Assembly (NCBI RefSeq): GCF_030271835.1
Contig: NZ_CP127389.1
Location: forward strand, 248,001-312,000
DNA: 64,000 nt
Direction: 5' to 3'
Source of the DNA: Proteus appendicitidis
GTDB lineage: Bacteria; Pseudomonadota; Gammaproteobacteria; Enterobacterales; Enterobacteriaceae
The position numbers were made by a program, and so were the translations under genes. Below, one piece after another: positions 18,096 through 27,851 of the stretch (positions within the stretch are counted from its first letter, which is position 1; each line of letters opens with the position of its first letter). The notes below the pieces were generated by a model. That model had not been told where the DNA came from, made no database searches, and worked only from the letters and a program-made list of their open reading frames with translations.

Positions 18096-18992
18096 TTATT
18101 CACTGATGGCATTATTGTCATTACCAGCGACATTGATGATGGAACCCAATCGTTCCCCCATTAATGTAACGGAGCCATTCATAAGATCTTTATTCAGTTG
18201 AACGGTATTTTCTGGGAAAAGATTGATGACCGTTGAGCCTAACTTAAATCGGCCCATTTCTTCCCCTTTTTTCAAGAATATCGCACCTGCTTTATCGGCT
18301 TGTGGATATGTCCAACGTTTAATAATACCTTCACGAGGTGGTGTTACCATGCCACACCAAACCGTTTCAATACTACCAACAATTGTTGCACCCACTAGAA
18401 TTTGTATCATGGGGCCAAATTGAGTTTCAAAGAGGCAGATAATACGTTCATTACGTGCAAATAAGTTAGGAACATTAGCCGCGGTTAATGGATTAACAGA
18501 GAAGAGATCGCCTGGAACATAAATCATCTCTTTTAATAAACCATCACAAGGCATGTGAACACGGTGGTAATCACGAGGTGAAAGATATGTCGTAATAAAC
18601 TGACCATTACGGAACTTATCTGCCAACATAAAATTACCCGCAAGTAACGCTTCAAGGGTGTAATGATGCCCTTTAGCTTGCAGAATTTGATCGTCTTGAA
18701 TAAGACCGAGTTGGCTTACTGCGCCATCAGCAGGCAATGCAAGTTGGTCATCACCTTCGATAATAGGGCGAGCGCCATCTTTTAATGCACGAATAAAGAA
18801 ATCGTTGAATGAAGAATAAGCTTGGAACTGGCTATCTTTTGCTTCATTCATATCGACTTTATATGCTTTAGCAAAGGCTTTGATCGCAAATTGGGTAATT
18901 ACACCCGCTTTTTTGTTTGCAAACCAACCTGCTAGCTGTGTGAGCCATAATTTAGGCAATAAATACTGTAGTTTAATTTTTAGCTTGTCCAA
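18096..18992 (-). CDS. psd: Phosphatidylserine decarboxylase proenzyme
   Basis: Inner-membrane enzyme converting phosphatidylserine to phosphatidylethanolamine. The proenzyme cleaves itself at an LGST motif, here [11 protein letters not shown] at residues 251-254, so Ser253 becomes the pyruvoyl group. I chose a TTG start at 18992 (protein 298 aa, beginning [16 protein letters not shown], matching E. coli FKLSLQYILPKLW) because CAGAGG lies eight bases upstream; the open frame to ATG 19031 adds 13 non-conserved residues without a better ribosome site. It is shorter than the 322-aa E. coli protein because the acidic C-terminal tail is missing. Confidence 0.95.
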   Translation of the reverse strand: MDKLKIKLQYLLPKLWLTQLAGWFANKKAGVITQFAIKAFAKAYKVDMNEAKDSQFQAYSSFNDFFIRALKDGARPIIEGDDQLALPADGAVSQLGLIQDDQILQAKGHHYTLEALLAGNFMLADKFRNGQFITTYLSPRDYHRVHMPCDGLLKEMIYVPGDLFSVNPLTAANVPNLFARNERIICLFETQFGPMIQILVGATIVGSIETVWCGMVTPPREGIIKRWTYPQADKAGAIFLKKGEEMGRFKLGSTVINLFPENTVQLNKDLMNGSVTLMGERLGSIINVAGNDNNAISE

Positions 18993-19080
18993 AATGGCAA
19001 CCTCTGGGATTGAACGATAAAAAATAGACAAAAGGGGTCTATTGTACCCACCCTTAATAGGGTTGTCAGTGAATCAATTA

Positions 19081-20139
19081 TTAAGAGTCTAAATTAATGT
19101 TCTTACGAACCTTCACCTGACTCATACTTTCTAAAATACGATGGTAATTTTCAAAGCGTGTTTCTGCAATTTCGTTGTTTCTCACTGCTTTACTAATTAA
19201 GCAACCCGGATCATCCAAGTGTTTGCAATCGCGGAATTTACACCCTCCCAAATAAGGTCTAAATTCAATAAATCCTTTTGTTACTTGTTCTGGTGTTAAA
19301 TGCCATAGACCAAATTCACGCACACCCGGCGAGTCAATGACATCTCCTCCTTGCGGGAAATGGTAAAGGCGTGATGCGGTGGTGGTATGCTGACCTAAAC
19401 CTGAATTATCAGAAACCTGATTAACCAGAATGCTTTCTTCCATTGGTGGTAATAACGTATTGAGTAAGCTTGATTTTCCGACACCAGATTGCCCAGCAAA
19501 AATGGAGATACGGCCAATCAACTCTTGTGTTAATGCATCAAGACCTTCTTTGGTGTAGCTAGAGACCTCAAGAACGCGATAACCAATATTTTTATAAGTT
19601 TGCATCCATTCGCTGACAGTCTTGCGGCTTTCCTCGTCTAACATATCGATTTTATTGAGTACAATCAGAGGCTCTACGTTTAACGTCTCACAGGCTACAA
19701 GGTAACGGTCGATAATATTTAAAGAGAGTTCAGGCAAAATAGCCGAAACGATAATAATTTGATCAATATTAGCCGCGATAGGTTTAATACCATCATAATA
19801 GTCAGGACGAGTAAGTACTGACGTTCGTTCGTGTACCGCTTCTACAATACCGTTTACGCGGACGTTTTCTTGTGTTTGTAGCGCAGGACGCCAAACAACT
19901 TTATCACCCGTTACCAGTGATGAAATTGTGCGTCGAATATTGCATCGTGTAATGGTGCCGTCAGCAGCTTCGATATCTGCATGTTGACCAAAACGGCTGA
20001 TCACTAAGCCTTCGGTCGCTTCGCCTAATTGCGTATCGTCTAATTCAACGTGGTTTTTTTTCTCTTTGCTCTGCAAACGCTTTTTATGATTTTCTTGTAC
20101 TCGGCGTTGCTGGCCTTTAGATAATTTACGTTTTGTCAC
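19081..20139 (-). CDS. rsgA: Small ribosomal subunit biogenesis GTPase RsgA
   Basis: 352-aa circularly permuted GTPase that checks late maturation of the 30S subunit near the decoding centre. A basic N-terminal tail and OB fold come first, then G4 (NKID, 162-165), G1 (GQSGVGKSS, 216-224), G3 (DSPG) and a C-terminal zinc finger ([15 protein letters not shown]). The start is GTG with GAGGAT upstream. It is divergent from orn and lies upstream of psd-mscM. Confidence 0.95.
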   Translation of the reverse strand: MTKRKLSKGQQRRVQENHKKRLQSKEKKNHVELDDTQLGEATEGLVISRFGQHADIEAADGTITRCNIRRTISSLVTGDKVVWRPALQTQENVRVNGIVEAVHERTSVLTRPDYYDGIKPIAANIDQIIIVSAILPELSLNIIDRYLVACETLNVEPLIVLNKIDMLDEESRKTVSEWMQTYKNIGYRVLEVSSYTKEGLDALTQELIGRISIFAGQSGVGKSSLLNTLLPPMEESILVNQVSDNSGLGQHTTTASRLYHFPQGGDVIDSPGVREFGLWHLTPEQVTKGFIEFRPYLGGCKFRDCKHLDDPGCLISKAVRNNEIAETRFENYHRILESMSQVKVRKNINLDS

Positions 20140-20254
20140 CGATCCTCACTTGTATTATTCGGTTAGATGTTCTTCTGTCGTGCTTATTGAGTAAACGCGC
20201 TATGATAAACGCTAAAATATCATGTCTCACACTTAGAAACAGCTAGGATATATT

Positions 20255-20800
20255 ATGTCAAAAAGCGAGAACAATCTGATCTGGATAGATCTGGAAATGA
20301 CAGGTCTTGATCCTGAATGTGACCGTATCATCGAAATAGCCACTATCGTGACAGATCCTCAACTTAATATTTTAGCAGAAGGCCCTGTTATTGCAGTCCA
20401 TCAATCTGATGAACAATTAAGTTTAATGGATGAATGGAATACACGTACTCATACAGGTAGTGGTTTAGTTGAGCGTGTAAAAGCCAGTTCATATGATGAT
20501 AATTCAGCACAAAAAGCGACAATTGAATTCCTAGAAAAATGGGTACCAAAAGGCGTATCACCTATCTGTGGTAATAGTGTGGGGCAAGATAGACGTTTTC
20601 TATACCGTTACATGCCCGAACTAGAGCAATATTTTCACTACCGTTATCTTGATGTGAGTACATTAAAAGAATTAGCACGTCGTTGGAAACCTGAAATTTT
20701 AGAAGGTTTTGAGAAAAAAAATACTCATCAGGCACTGGATGATATTCGTGAATCCATTGCAGAGCTTGATTATTATCGTAAAACCTTTATTAAAGAGTAA
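20255..20800 (+). CDS. orn: Oligoribonuclease
   Basis: 181-aa DEDDh 3'->5' exonuclease that degrades 2- to 5-nt RNAs, including pGpG from cyclic-di-GMP turnover, and is essential in many γ-proteobacteria. DEDD residues are visible: Asp12 and Glu14 in IDLEMTGLD, Asp in [13 protein letters not shown], and His/Asp in [15 protein letters not shown] good AGGATAT ribosome site precedes ATG. It is divergent from rsgA and followed by the tRNA-Gly cluster, as in E. coli. Confidence 0.97.
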   Translation: MSKSENNLIWIDLEMTGLDPECDRIIEIATIVTDPQLNILAEGPVIAVHQSDEQLSLMDEWNTRTHTGSGLVERVKASSYDDNSAQKATIEFLEKWVPKGVSPICGNSVGQDRRFLYRYMPELEQYFHYRYLDVSTLKELARRWKPEILEGFEKKNTHQALDDIRESIAELDYYRKTFIKE

Positions 20801-20888
20801 AAAGCGTGCATTCATGATTGATATTGCATCATTGTGATGATTTTATCGGCATGTAATCAAAAAAACGTATTTTTTTGTTGATAAGGGC

Positions 20889-20916
20889 TTGCGGTTAAGC
20901 ATTTTTCTCGTATAAT
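20889..20916 (+). promoter_or_regulatory. σ70 promoter of the tRNA-Gly cluster
   Basis: TTGCGG and TATAAT are separated by 16 bases and followed by a GC-rich discriminator (GCGCTTCCCG), typical of stable-RNA promoters under stringent control. It lies about 50 bases before the first tRNA. Confidence 0.75.
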
Positions 20917-20966
20917 GCGCTTCCCGTACCGATGAAGAATTTCGTTTGTACGGGTGTAAGAAAGAC

Positions 20967-21042
<76 letters not shown>

Positions 21043-21078
21043 ATCTTTCTTAGACAGTTATGAGTAGTGTTATGCGAC

Positions 21079-21154
<76 letters not shown>

Positions 21155-21189
21155 AATCTTTCACTCATCATTGTCAAAACTTACCAAAT

Positions 21190-21265
<76 letters not shown>

Positions 21266-21310
21266 AGTTTTTCTCTTCTAGTTTTATTCTTCTAATCAAA
21301 AATCAATACG

Positions 21311-21589
21311 TTATCCTAATAGTCTACGGCTAAGTAGTGCTTTCATATCTCGTCTACCATCAGTAATGACATAAATAATAATTTGCCGAAATTTATGAAT
21401 ACCTAAAGTTTGTAACTCATAAGGTACAGTTCCCTTCATTGGAAAGTTAGTTAAATTGTCTGCTACTGCTAGTAACTCATCTAATACATAATCTGTATTT
21501 TCTGGGCAGTCATGTTCAGAAATATAGTTGTGAATGTTTTATAAATCTGCCTCGGCATCTTTAGTAACTACGACCTTGTATGATGCCAT
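21311..21589 (-). pseudogene. RelE/ParE-type toxin gene with an in-frame stop
   Basis: Reading from ATG at 21589 gives MASYKVVVTKDAEADL, then TAA at codon 17 (21539-21541), then an unbroken frame to the TAA at 21311. The downstream part (NIHNYISEHDCPE..., FPMKG..., HKFRQIIIYVITDGRRDM) reads like a RelE/ParE ribonuclease or gyrase toxin, including the basic C-terminal region KALLSRRLL. A single base change (a sense codon such as AAA to TAA) explains it; there is no frameshift. It starts five bases after the antitoxin stop, the usual TA order. Confidence 0.8.
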
Positions 21590-21594
21590 TCTTT

Positions 21595-21864
21595 CTACTT
21601 CCTTTTATTTTTTAAACGCTGAACAACACTTTTTATATCACTGACTTCGCCTGATTCAACTTGTTGTTGACCTAATGCTAATATTTTCAGTAAAGCTAAC
21701 GTTTCCTGAGTTTCTTCATAAGATTCAATACATTGAATGACTGCCTTAGCTTCGCCATTTTGAGTAATAATCATAGGGGAGCCTGATTCGGTAAGTTTTA
21801 CCATTACTTCAGCCATATTGGCCTTTAAATAGCTAATTGGTTTAATTTGTTCGGAATAACGCAT
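21595..21864 (-). CDS. Phd/YefM-family antitoxin
   Basis: 89-aa antitoxin. The N-terminal Phd/YefM DNA-binding fold is visible (ISYLKANMAEVMVKLTESGSPMIITQNGEAKAVI), with a C-terminal toxin-binding tail rich in Lys and Gln. I chose ATG at 21864 because GAGAGG lies about five bases upstream; a GTG two codons earlier is also in frame. The near-palindrome ATTAAGTCTTAAT at 21881-21893 is a candidate autoregulatory operator. The partner toxin gene has a nonsense codon, so the antitoxin may now be solitary. Confidence 0.85.
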   Translation of the reverse strand: MRYSEQIKPISYLKANMAEVMVKLTESGSPMIITQNGEAKAVIQCIESYEETQETLALLKILALGQQQVESGEVSDIKSVVQRLKNKRK

Positions 21865-21880
21865 ATTCACCTCTCCATAA

Positions 21881-21893
21881 ATTAAGTCTTAAT
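21881..21893. promoter_or_regulatory. Candidate operator of the antitoxin gene
   Basis: ATTAAGTCTTAAT is a 6-1-6 perfect inverted repeat about 17 bases upstream of the antitoxin ATG, where Phd/YefM proteins usually bind to repress their own operon. Assignment is by position and symmetry only. Confidence 0.4.
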
Positions 21894-22623
21894 TTAGACC
21901 AAAAAAAGACTATGTTCGCTAGTCTAATAATGTGTAGCTTAAAATATAACCAAAAAATCTTTATTTTTTCTCTCGCTTTTTTAAATATCGGCTACACTAT
22001 TTTAGGGTGTAGGTTAGGGGCTTTTACTTAATACTCATAAAGAGAGTGTATGTGGGATAATTGTTCAAAAAAGAAAATGTTATTACTACATGTAAGATCA
22101 AGCTATTTTTTTGTGATCTATCTTTGATCTTTGCTTGCATTTCTATTTTGACAGCACTAGAATGTGCGCCTTTCCTCATTTAGAGGGGAAACTAAAGGCA
22201 AGATCATTTTTTAGGTTTTAGACCTTTATTCTGTTAAACATGCATTGAATAGTATTTTAGAAAAAGAAAAGGGTTTCTTAGGCTTTTCTTTAAAAAAACG
22301 TGATATATATTCTACTATTCTTAAAATCTTCCCAAATCAATTTATCCACAGTGAGATGCTAATAACCACCGCATCTAAGCACTATTTATTTTTTTACTGC
22401 ACAGAGTTATCCACAAGCACGTGTCATTAAGTGACAAGGATATTATTCTCTTCAATAAATTAATTGGATTTTATATCTAATTGATAACTAAGTTTATTTT
22501 AATTTTTTAAATTTTGAGTCTTAGTTCGCTTGAATTTTTTGTTCATGTTGATAGGCAAGGGATTTTTATTTTATTCACAGAGGAAATTAATGATTACACG
22601 TAATGCGCTTATTCTGTTAAAAA
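21894..22623. other. Long non-coding AT-rich region with three DnaA boxes (datA-like)
   Basis: About 730 bases with no convincing gene. DnaA boxes in the same orientation occur at 22342-22350 (TTATCCACA), 22407-22415 (TTATCCACA) and 22571-22579 (TTATTCACA). GATC sites occur at about 22097, 22115, 22125 and 22202. In E. coli, as I recall, datA (the DnaA-titration and DDAH locus) lies between the glyVXY tRNA genes and queG, which is exactly this position. A loose IHF-like sequence (two mismatches) lies near 22450. The assignment rests on motif plus synteny. Confidence 0.55.
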
Positions 22624-23778
22624 TTAAGCATCACGAGGTAAACCTTTAGTTATCGCCCTTACTAAGCGTTTTTGTTGTGAAGTTTGTATTTTTACTTCTT
22701 TTTCATTTCTCTTCGCTGTCTGTTGTGTAATCGCCCAGTTTAAATGTTCATCTAAAACATCACTCAGTCCAAAGCGTTCTTGCAAGGCAAGTATAATTTT
22801 ATCTTGATAAGGCGCATTTCCTAACGCCACGCTAATATTTCTAAGCCAACGTAAATAGCCAATACGACGGATCGGCGAGCCTTCAGTGATACGCAGAAAT
22901 TTATCTTCACTCCATTGAAAGAGATCGAGTAATTCTGGGGTATGAAGCGCTCTTCTTGGTGAGAAATCTTCCTCGTCAGTCAGTGATGAAAAACGATTCC
23001 AAGGACAAATAAGCTGGCAATCATCACAACCATAAATACGATTGCCCATGAGAGGGCGAAATTCTTCAGGAATAGCACCATCGAGTTCGATAGTGAGATA
23101 AGAAATACAGCGACGAGCATCAATAGTATAAGGTTCAACAATGGCACCTGTCGGACAGGTTGTCATACAGGCGACACATTTACCGCACTGTTCTTCAACT
23201 GGGCTATCAGTAGGTAATGGCAAATCAATCAGTAATTCACCAAGAAAAAACCAAGAGCCTGCTTGATTGTTAATAACAAGTGAGTGTTTACCAACCCAGC
23301 CAAGTCCTGCCTTAACAGCCAATGGGCGTTCCATGATAGGTGCTGAATCAACGAAAGGTCGAAAGTTGACTATCCCTTGATATTCAAATTGCTGACAATA
23401 TTGTGAAATTTTTTCGCCAAGTTTTTTAAGACGCTGCCTTAATACTTTGTGATAATCCCGACCAAGCGCATAACGGCTGATATAACCTTGTTCTGGATTA
23501 TTTAAGGTTCGTGCAAAAGCCGCATCGGTGGGGAGATAATTCATTCTGACGCTGATAACGCGTAATGTACCCGGAACCAGTTCATGAGGTCTGGCTCGTG
23601 TCATTCCATACTTTTCCATCCAGGCCATTTCACCATGATATTGCTTATCTAGCCACGCTTGCAGGCGAGGTTCTTCAAGTGATAAGTCAGTATCACATAT
23701 CCCTGTTTGTTGAAAACCTAGCTCAGAACCCCATAATTTAATATTTTGAGCGAGGAGATTAAGATCGAGTGATGACAT
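22624..23778 (-). CDS. queG: Epoxyqueuosine reductase
   Basis: 384-aa cobalamin-dependent iron-sulfur enzyme for the last step of queuosine synthesis in tRNA wobble position 34. The catalytic Asp144 is in DSAPIMER. Two 4Fe-4S clusters are indicated: CGKCVACMTTCP at 198-209 and GCDDCQLICPW at 250-260, with Cys224 shared. A C-terminal HEAT-like extension binds tRNA. It is divergent from tsaE. Confidence 0.95.
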   Translation of the reverse strand: MSSLDLNLLAQNIKLWGSELGFQQTGICDTDLSLEEPRLQAWLDKQYHGEMAWMEKYGMTRARPHELVPGTLRVISVRMNYLPTDAAFARTLNNPEQGYISRYALGRDYHKVLRQRLKKLGEKISQYCQQFEYQGIVNFRPFVDSAPIMERPLAVKAGLGWVGKHSLVINNQAGSWFFLGELLIDLPLPTDSPVEEQCGKCVACMTTCPTGAIVEPYTIDARRCISYLTIELDGAIPEEFRPLMGNRIYGCDDCQLICPWNRFSSLTDEEDFSPRRALHTPELLDLFQWSEDKFLRITEGSPIRRIGYLRWLRNISVALGNAPYQDKIILALQERFGLSDVLDEHLNWAITQQTAKRNEKEVKIQTSQQKRLVRAITKGLPRDA

Positions 23779-24002
23779 GAATAAACCGAATCAGTAGGTA
23801 AGAGGTGAGTCCTAAGAGCGCGCAGTGTATCATAGTGAGGCTGTAGGAAAAATCCTCGCAATAAATAGATTTATGGTATGGTTATTTGATAGTGATTTCG
23901 ATAACTATTTGCCTTAAGAAAACATATAAAGCTTAGTATTTGATATTCTCCAACGATCTCTCTTTATTAAGCCGTTATAACTTAACAATAGATTATATAA
24001 AT

Positions 24003-24470
24003 ATGAAAGAATGGGTTGTTACATTAGAAGATGAAGCGGCAACAGTTGAACTAGGGCGTACTGTTGCAATGGCGACGGAGCATAGCGGATTGATCATTTA
24101 TTTATATGGCGATCTTGGTGCTGGAAAAACAACCTTTAGCCGAGGATTTTTACAAGCTCTTGGTCATCAAGGGCATGTTAAAAGCCCTACATATACATTA
24201 GTAGAACCTTATATGCTTTCGCCAAATCCCGTTTATCATTTTGATCTTTATCGTTTAGCTTCCGCTGAAGAACTGGAATTTATGGGAATACGCGACTATT
24301 TTGAGCAAGATGCGTTATGCCTGATTGAATGGCCATCTCAAGGCGAAGGCTTTTTACCTAACGCAGATTTAGAACTTCATTTAAGCTACGAAGATGAAGG
24401 TCGAAAAGCGCGTTTTGTTGCCCTTTCATCAAGAGGGAACACTGTTTTATCCCGTATTCAGTCCGCATAA
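24003..24470 (+). CDS. tsaE: tRNA threonylcarbamoyladenosine biosynthesis ATPase TsaE
   Basis: 155-aa P-loop ATPase that, with TsaB and TsaD, makes t6A37 in tRNAs reading ANN codons. Walker A is [14 protein letters not shown]; the conserved [10 protein letters not shown] and YHFDLYRL segments follow; IEWP carries the family's Walker B-side residue. The start at MKEWVV is chosen by alignment with E. coli; the frame is open for 21 codons upstream to 23940 and neither start has a good ribosome site. In E. coli nnrE (yjeF) precedes tsaE and overlaps it; here no nnrE lies between queG and tsaE. Confidence 0.93.
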   Translation: MKEWVVTLEDEAATVELGRTVAMATEHSGLIIYLYGDLGAGKTTFSRGFLQALGHQGHVKSPTYTLVEPYMLSPNPVYHFDLYRLASAEELEFMGIRDYFEQDALCLIEWPSQGEGFLPNADLELHLSYEDEGRKARFVALSSRGNTVLSRIQSA

Positions 24471-24483
24471 AGGAATATTGATT

Positions 24484-25815
24484 ATGTCGAGTCTCATCAC
24501 TACTGTGAGTCAAAGTCAGCGCTATGTTGTTGCCTTTCTGTTGGTTGTTTTGTCTTTATTTTTTGTGCAAATAGCACAAGCCGCTACTGTGACAGAAGTA
24601 AAAGCAGAAAACGGTATTTCAGCAACAACTCTCACATTTACTTTTAGTGATGGGAAGCCGAGTTATCGATATTACTCATTAAAAAGCCCTGACCGTTTAG
24701 TGATGGATTTTAAACAGGGTACAAAAATCACGGGATTACCGGCAACATTAGGCAATGGGCAGTTAGTTCATAAAATTCGCTCAACACAATCAAAAGATAG
24801 CCAATACCAAAGTATGGTCGTGGAGCTTGCTCAGCCTGTTGTGGTGACTGAAAGTTTGATGAATGTAAGTGGTGGCTATAAGTTAGTGCTTACTATCAAA
24901 GCTATGAATGCTCGACAAAATAGCAATGCCCAATCGACAGTAAGTGTTGTTGCGTTATCACCGACTGCAACAGCAACGACATCACATTCAAGTGCAAATA
25001 CAAATCGGGAAATGGCGCCTTTAATGACTAAGCCAGTAACCGAGGTTACGCCTGTTGTTCCTATTGCAAAACCACGCACCACACCTTCAAAACCGCAAGC
25101 AGGCTCTCGCCAAATTATTATTGCGATAGATGCTGGTCATGGTGGGCAAGATCCCGGTGCGATTGGTCAGAAAGGTAATCGTGAAAAAGACGTAACGCTA
25201 AGTGTGGCAAGAAAGTTAGAAGCTCGCTTACGTAATGATCCTATGTTTAAGCCTGTTCTAACACGCAGCGGCGATTATTTTATCTCAGTTGCGGGGCGCT
25301 CTGAAGTCGCCCGTAAGCAAAGTGCAAATATGTTAGTGTCTATTCATGCAGACTCAGCACCCAATCGTAGTGCAAGAGGCGCTTCTGTATGGGTGCTTTC
25401 TAATCGTCGTGCAAACAGTGAATTAGGTAAGTGGCTTGAGCAAAGCGAGAAACAATCTGAATTGCTCGGTGGTGCTGGTGATGCATTAGACGGGGCTGAT
25501 CCTTATTTAAGCCAAACAGTACTCGATTTACAGTTTGGCAATTCACAGCGAGTGGGTTATGACGTTGCCGTTGCTGTATTGTCTGAACTAAGAAAAGTGG
25601 GTTCACTACATAAGAAAACACCAGAGCATGCAAGCTTAGGTGTTTTACGTTCACCCGATATCCCTTCAATTTTAGTTGAAACAGGCTTTATCAGTCATGC
25701 GTCAGAAGAGCAGTTACTGATTTCTGATGCTTATCAAGAGAAACTTGCGGCATCTATTCACGCTGGCTTAAGAAATTACTTTCTGGCTCACCCTTTACAA
25801 AACGCGCCTAATTGA
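24484..25815 (+). CDS. amiB: N-acetylmuramoyl-L-alanine amidase AmiB
   Basis: 443-aa periplasmic zinc amidase that splits septal peptidoglycan during cell separation, activated by EnvC. Signal peptide about 1-34 (FFVQIAQA), an AMIN domain at 35-140 for septal targeting, a Thr/Ser/Pro-rich linker, then Amidase_3 from about 210. Zinc ligands and catalytic Glu are in IDAGHGGQDPG, the ...ILVETGFISH block and the SIHAD motif. The frame stays open upstream into tsaE, but ATG at 24484 with AAAGGAA matches E. coli. No LysM domain, as in E. coli AmiB. Confidence 0.94.
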   Translation: MSSLITTVSQSQRYVVAFLLVVLSLFFVQIAQAATVTEVKAENGISATTLTFTFSDGKPSYRYYSLKSPDRLVMDFKQGTKITGLPATLGNGQLVHKIRSTQSKDSQYQSMVVELAQPVVVTESLMNVSGGYKLVLTIKAMNARQNSNAQSTVSVVALSPTATATTSHSSANTNREMAPLMTKPVTEVTPVVPIAKPRTTPSKPQAGSRQIIIAIDAGHGGQDPGAIGQKGNREKDVTLSVARKLEARLRNDPMFKPVLTRSGDYFISVAGRSEVARKQSANMLVSIHADSAPNRSARGASVWVLSNRRANSELGKWLEQSEKQSELLGGAGDALDGADPYLSQTVLDLQFGNSQRVGYDVAVAVLSELRKVGSLHKKTPEHASLGVLRSPDIPSILVETGFISHASEEQLLISDAYQEKLAASIHAGLRNYFLAHPLQNAPN

Positions 25816-25838
25816 TTGAGTAGAATGGAATAAAGGTA

Positions 25839-27851
25839 ATGGCGATAAATTTATTACCTCCTCAGCTTGCAAACCAAATTGCCGCAGGGGAAGTTGTTGA
25901 AAGACCCGCCTCTGTTGTTAAAGAGTTGCTGGAAAATAGTTTAGACGCAGGTGCGACTTCAATTGAGATTGATATCGATAAAGGTGGTGCCAAGCTAATT
26001 CGCATTCGTGATAATGGATGCGGTATCAATCGTGATGATTTGAAGTTAGCACTTGCTCGCCATGCAACTAGCAAAATATCAAGTCTTGACGATCTCGAAG
26101 CCATAATGAGTATGGGCTTTCGTGGAGAAGCATTAGCGAGCATTAGCTCAGTTTCTCGTTTAACGCTGACATCGCGTACTCAAGAGCAAGAAGAAGCATG
26201 GCAAGCTTATGCCGAAGGCAGAGATATGGCTGTGACGGTTAAGCCTGCGGCTCATCCTGTGGGAAGTACAGTTGAAGTCCTTGATCTGTTTTATAATACG
26301 CCAGCAAGACGTAAATTTTTACGTACTGAAAAAACAGAGTTTGCACATATTGATGAAGTGGTACGCCGCATTGCGTTATCGCGCTTTGATGTCTCCATCA
26401 ATCTTACTCATAACGGTAAACGTGTTCGGCAATACCGTGCAGTGAAGGACGAAAGCCAGCAAAATCGCCGTTTGAGTGCGATTTGTGGTAATAATTTTGT
26501 CCATCAATCAATGCAGTTATCGTGGGAACATGGCGATTTAGCAATAAAAGGTTGGGTAGAACATCCTTTATCAGCGGTGCAAAGTAGTGAAATTCAGTAT
26601 TGTTATGTGAATGGACGAATGATGCGTGATAGATTGATTAATCATGCTATTCGTCAAGCTTACGAAGGATATTTGCAAGGAGAGCAGCAACCTTCTTACA
26701 TCTTGTATTTAAGTGTTGATCCTCACCAAGTCGATGTTAACGTCCATCCTGCTAAACATGAAGTTCGTTTCCATGAATCTCGTTTAGTTCATGATTTTAT
26801 CTATCAAGGTGTGCTGAGTGTTTTACGACAAGCAACGCAAGAGCCTTTATCACTGACTTCAGATAACGAAGAAGAACACGAAACAGCGTTAAATTTTCCT
26901 GAAAATCGTCAAGTTGCAGGTGAAAACGTATTTTCTCAGCCTTATCAAGCATCAATCGCTCAAACTCAGACAAATACATCATCTTCACACCAATACAGTG
27001 AACGAGAGCACAACAGTAACTCACCGCAAAAGCCCGCTTCTCAATTTGCAGATCGCCGTCAGTTTGGTGAAAGCTATCAACGGACACAAGGCGCGCTTTA
27101 TCAAAAAATGATGCAAGAAAGTGTCTCTACATCAAAAGATAAAGAAAAAATACCATTATTTCCTGATCGCGCCCCATTGAATTTAGGTGAAATCGTTCAT
27201 ACAACTAATAATATCGAAGAAGATACTATTTCGGTGATGCCTCGTTCCGTCAATGCGAAAGATGGACAAACTGATTATACTTTTGGGCGAGTATTGGCAA
27301 TTTATCAGTATAAATATGCGTTAATAGAATCTTCACAAGGTCTTGGGCTGTTATCATTGGAAGAAGCAGATTTTCTGTTAAAATGTGCGCAATTACTGCC
27401 TAAAGATGAAACATTGAAGCCGCAACCTTTGCTAGTGCCTTTAAAGGTGGCATTGAGTAAAGAGGAGATTAGCGTATTCAATCAGTTTCAATCGCTGATT
27501 AGTCATTTCGGGATCGTTATCGAAATTTCTCACGGTAAAGCAACAATACATGCTGTGTCGTTACCTTTACGCCAGCAAAATTTACCCGCGTTACTGACAG
27601 CATTATTAGCCTATTTGTCAGCAGAGCAATCTTGTACCAAGCAACAACTTGGACAATGGTTTGCAAAACAATTAGGCGCAGAGCAAGCACAGTGGTCGCA
27701 AGCTCAAGCAGTAGGATTATTGGCTGATATTGAAAGACTTTGTCCGCAATATGTCAGACAGCCAGCAAAAAACTTATTACAATTAATAGAATTACAACCG
27801 GTGGTAGCGGCATTAAATAATGAGCGAAGTAAACACGCAAATAAAACCTAA
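25839..27851 (+). CDS. mutL: DNA mismatch repair protein MutL
   Basis: 670-aa GHKL ATPase that links MutS mismatch recognition to MutH and UvrD. GHKL motifs: Glu29 and Asn33 in [11 protein letters not shown], Asp58 in RDNGCG, and [11 protein letters not shown] at 92-102. The linker at about 340-480 is long and rich in Gln and Ser, which makes the protein about 55 aa longer than in E. coli; the C-terminal dimerisation domain follows. No DQHAAxE endonuclease motif is present, as expected where MutH exists. It overlaps miaA by 32 bases. Confidence 0.96.
   Translation: MAINLLPPQLANQIAAGEVVERPASVVKELLENSLDAGATSIEIDIDKGGAKLIRIRDNGCGINRDDLKLALARHATSKISSLDDLEAIMSMGFRGEALASISSVSRLTLTSRTQEQEEAWQAYAEGRDMAVTVKPAAHPVGSTVEVLDLFYNTPARRKFLRTEKTEFAHIDEVVRRIALSRFDVSINLTHNGKRVRQYRAVKDESQQNRRLSAICGNNFVHQSMQLSWEHGDLAIKGWVEHPLSAVQSSEIQYCYVNGRMMRDRLINHAIRQAYEGYLQGEQQPSYILYLSVDPHQVDVNVHPAKHEVRFHESRLVHDFIYQGVLSVLRQATQEPLSLTSDNEEEHETALNFPENRQVAGENVFSQPYQASIAQTQTNTSSSHQYSEREHNSNSPQKPASQFADRRQFGESYQRTQGALYQKMMQESVSTSKDKEKIPLFPDRAPLNLGEIVHTTNNIEEDTISVMPRSVNAKDGQTDYTFGRVLAIYQYKYALIESSQGLGLLSLEEADFLLKCAQLLPKDETLKPQPLLVPLKVALSKEEISVFNQFQSLISHFGIVIEISHGKATIHAVSLPLRQQNLPALLTALLAYLSAEQSCTKQQLGQWFAKQLGAEQAQWSQAQAVGLLADIERLCPQYVRQPAKNLLQLIELQPVVAALNNERSKHANKT

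Noticed and set aside
22245..22430. 61-aa plus-strand ORF in the DnaA-box region
   Set aside because: Low complexity, no ribosome site, and it spans the DnaA boxes.
22342..22579. Chromosomal origin oriC
   Set aside because: Only three DnaA boxes, no clear 13-mer unwinding repeats, and the flanking genes are tRNA-Gly and queG rather than mnmG/mioC; a datA-like site fits better.
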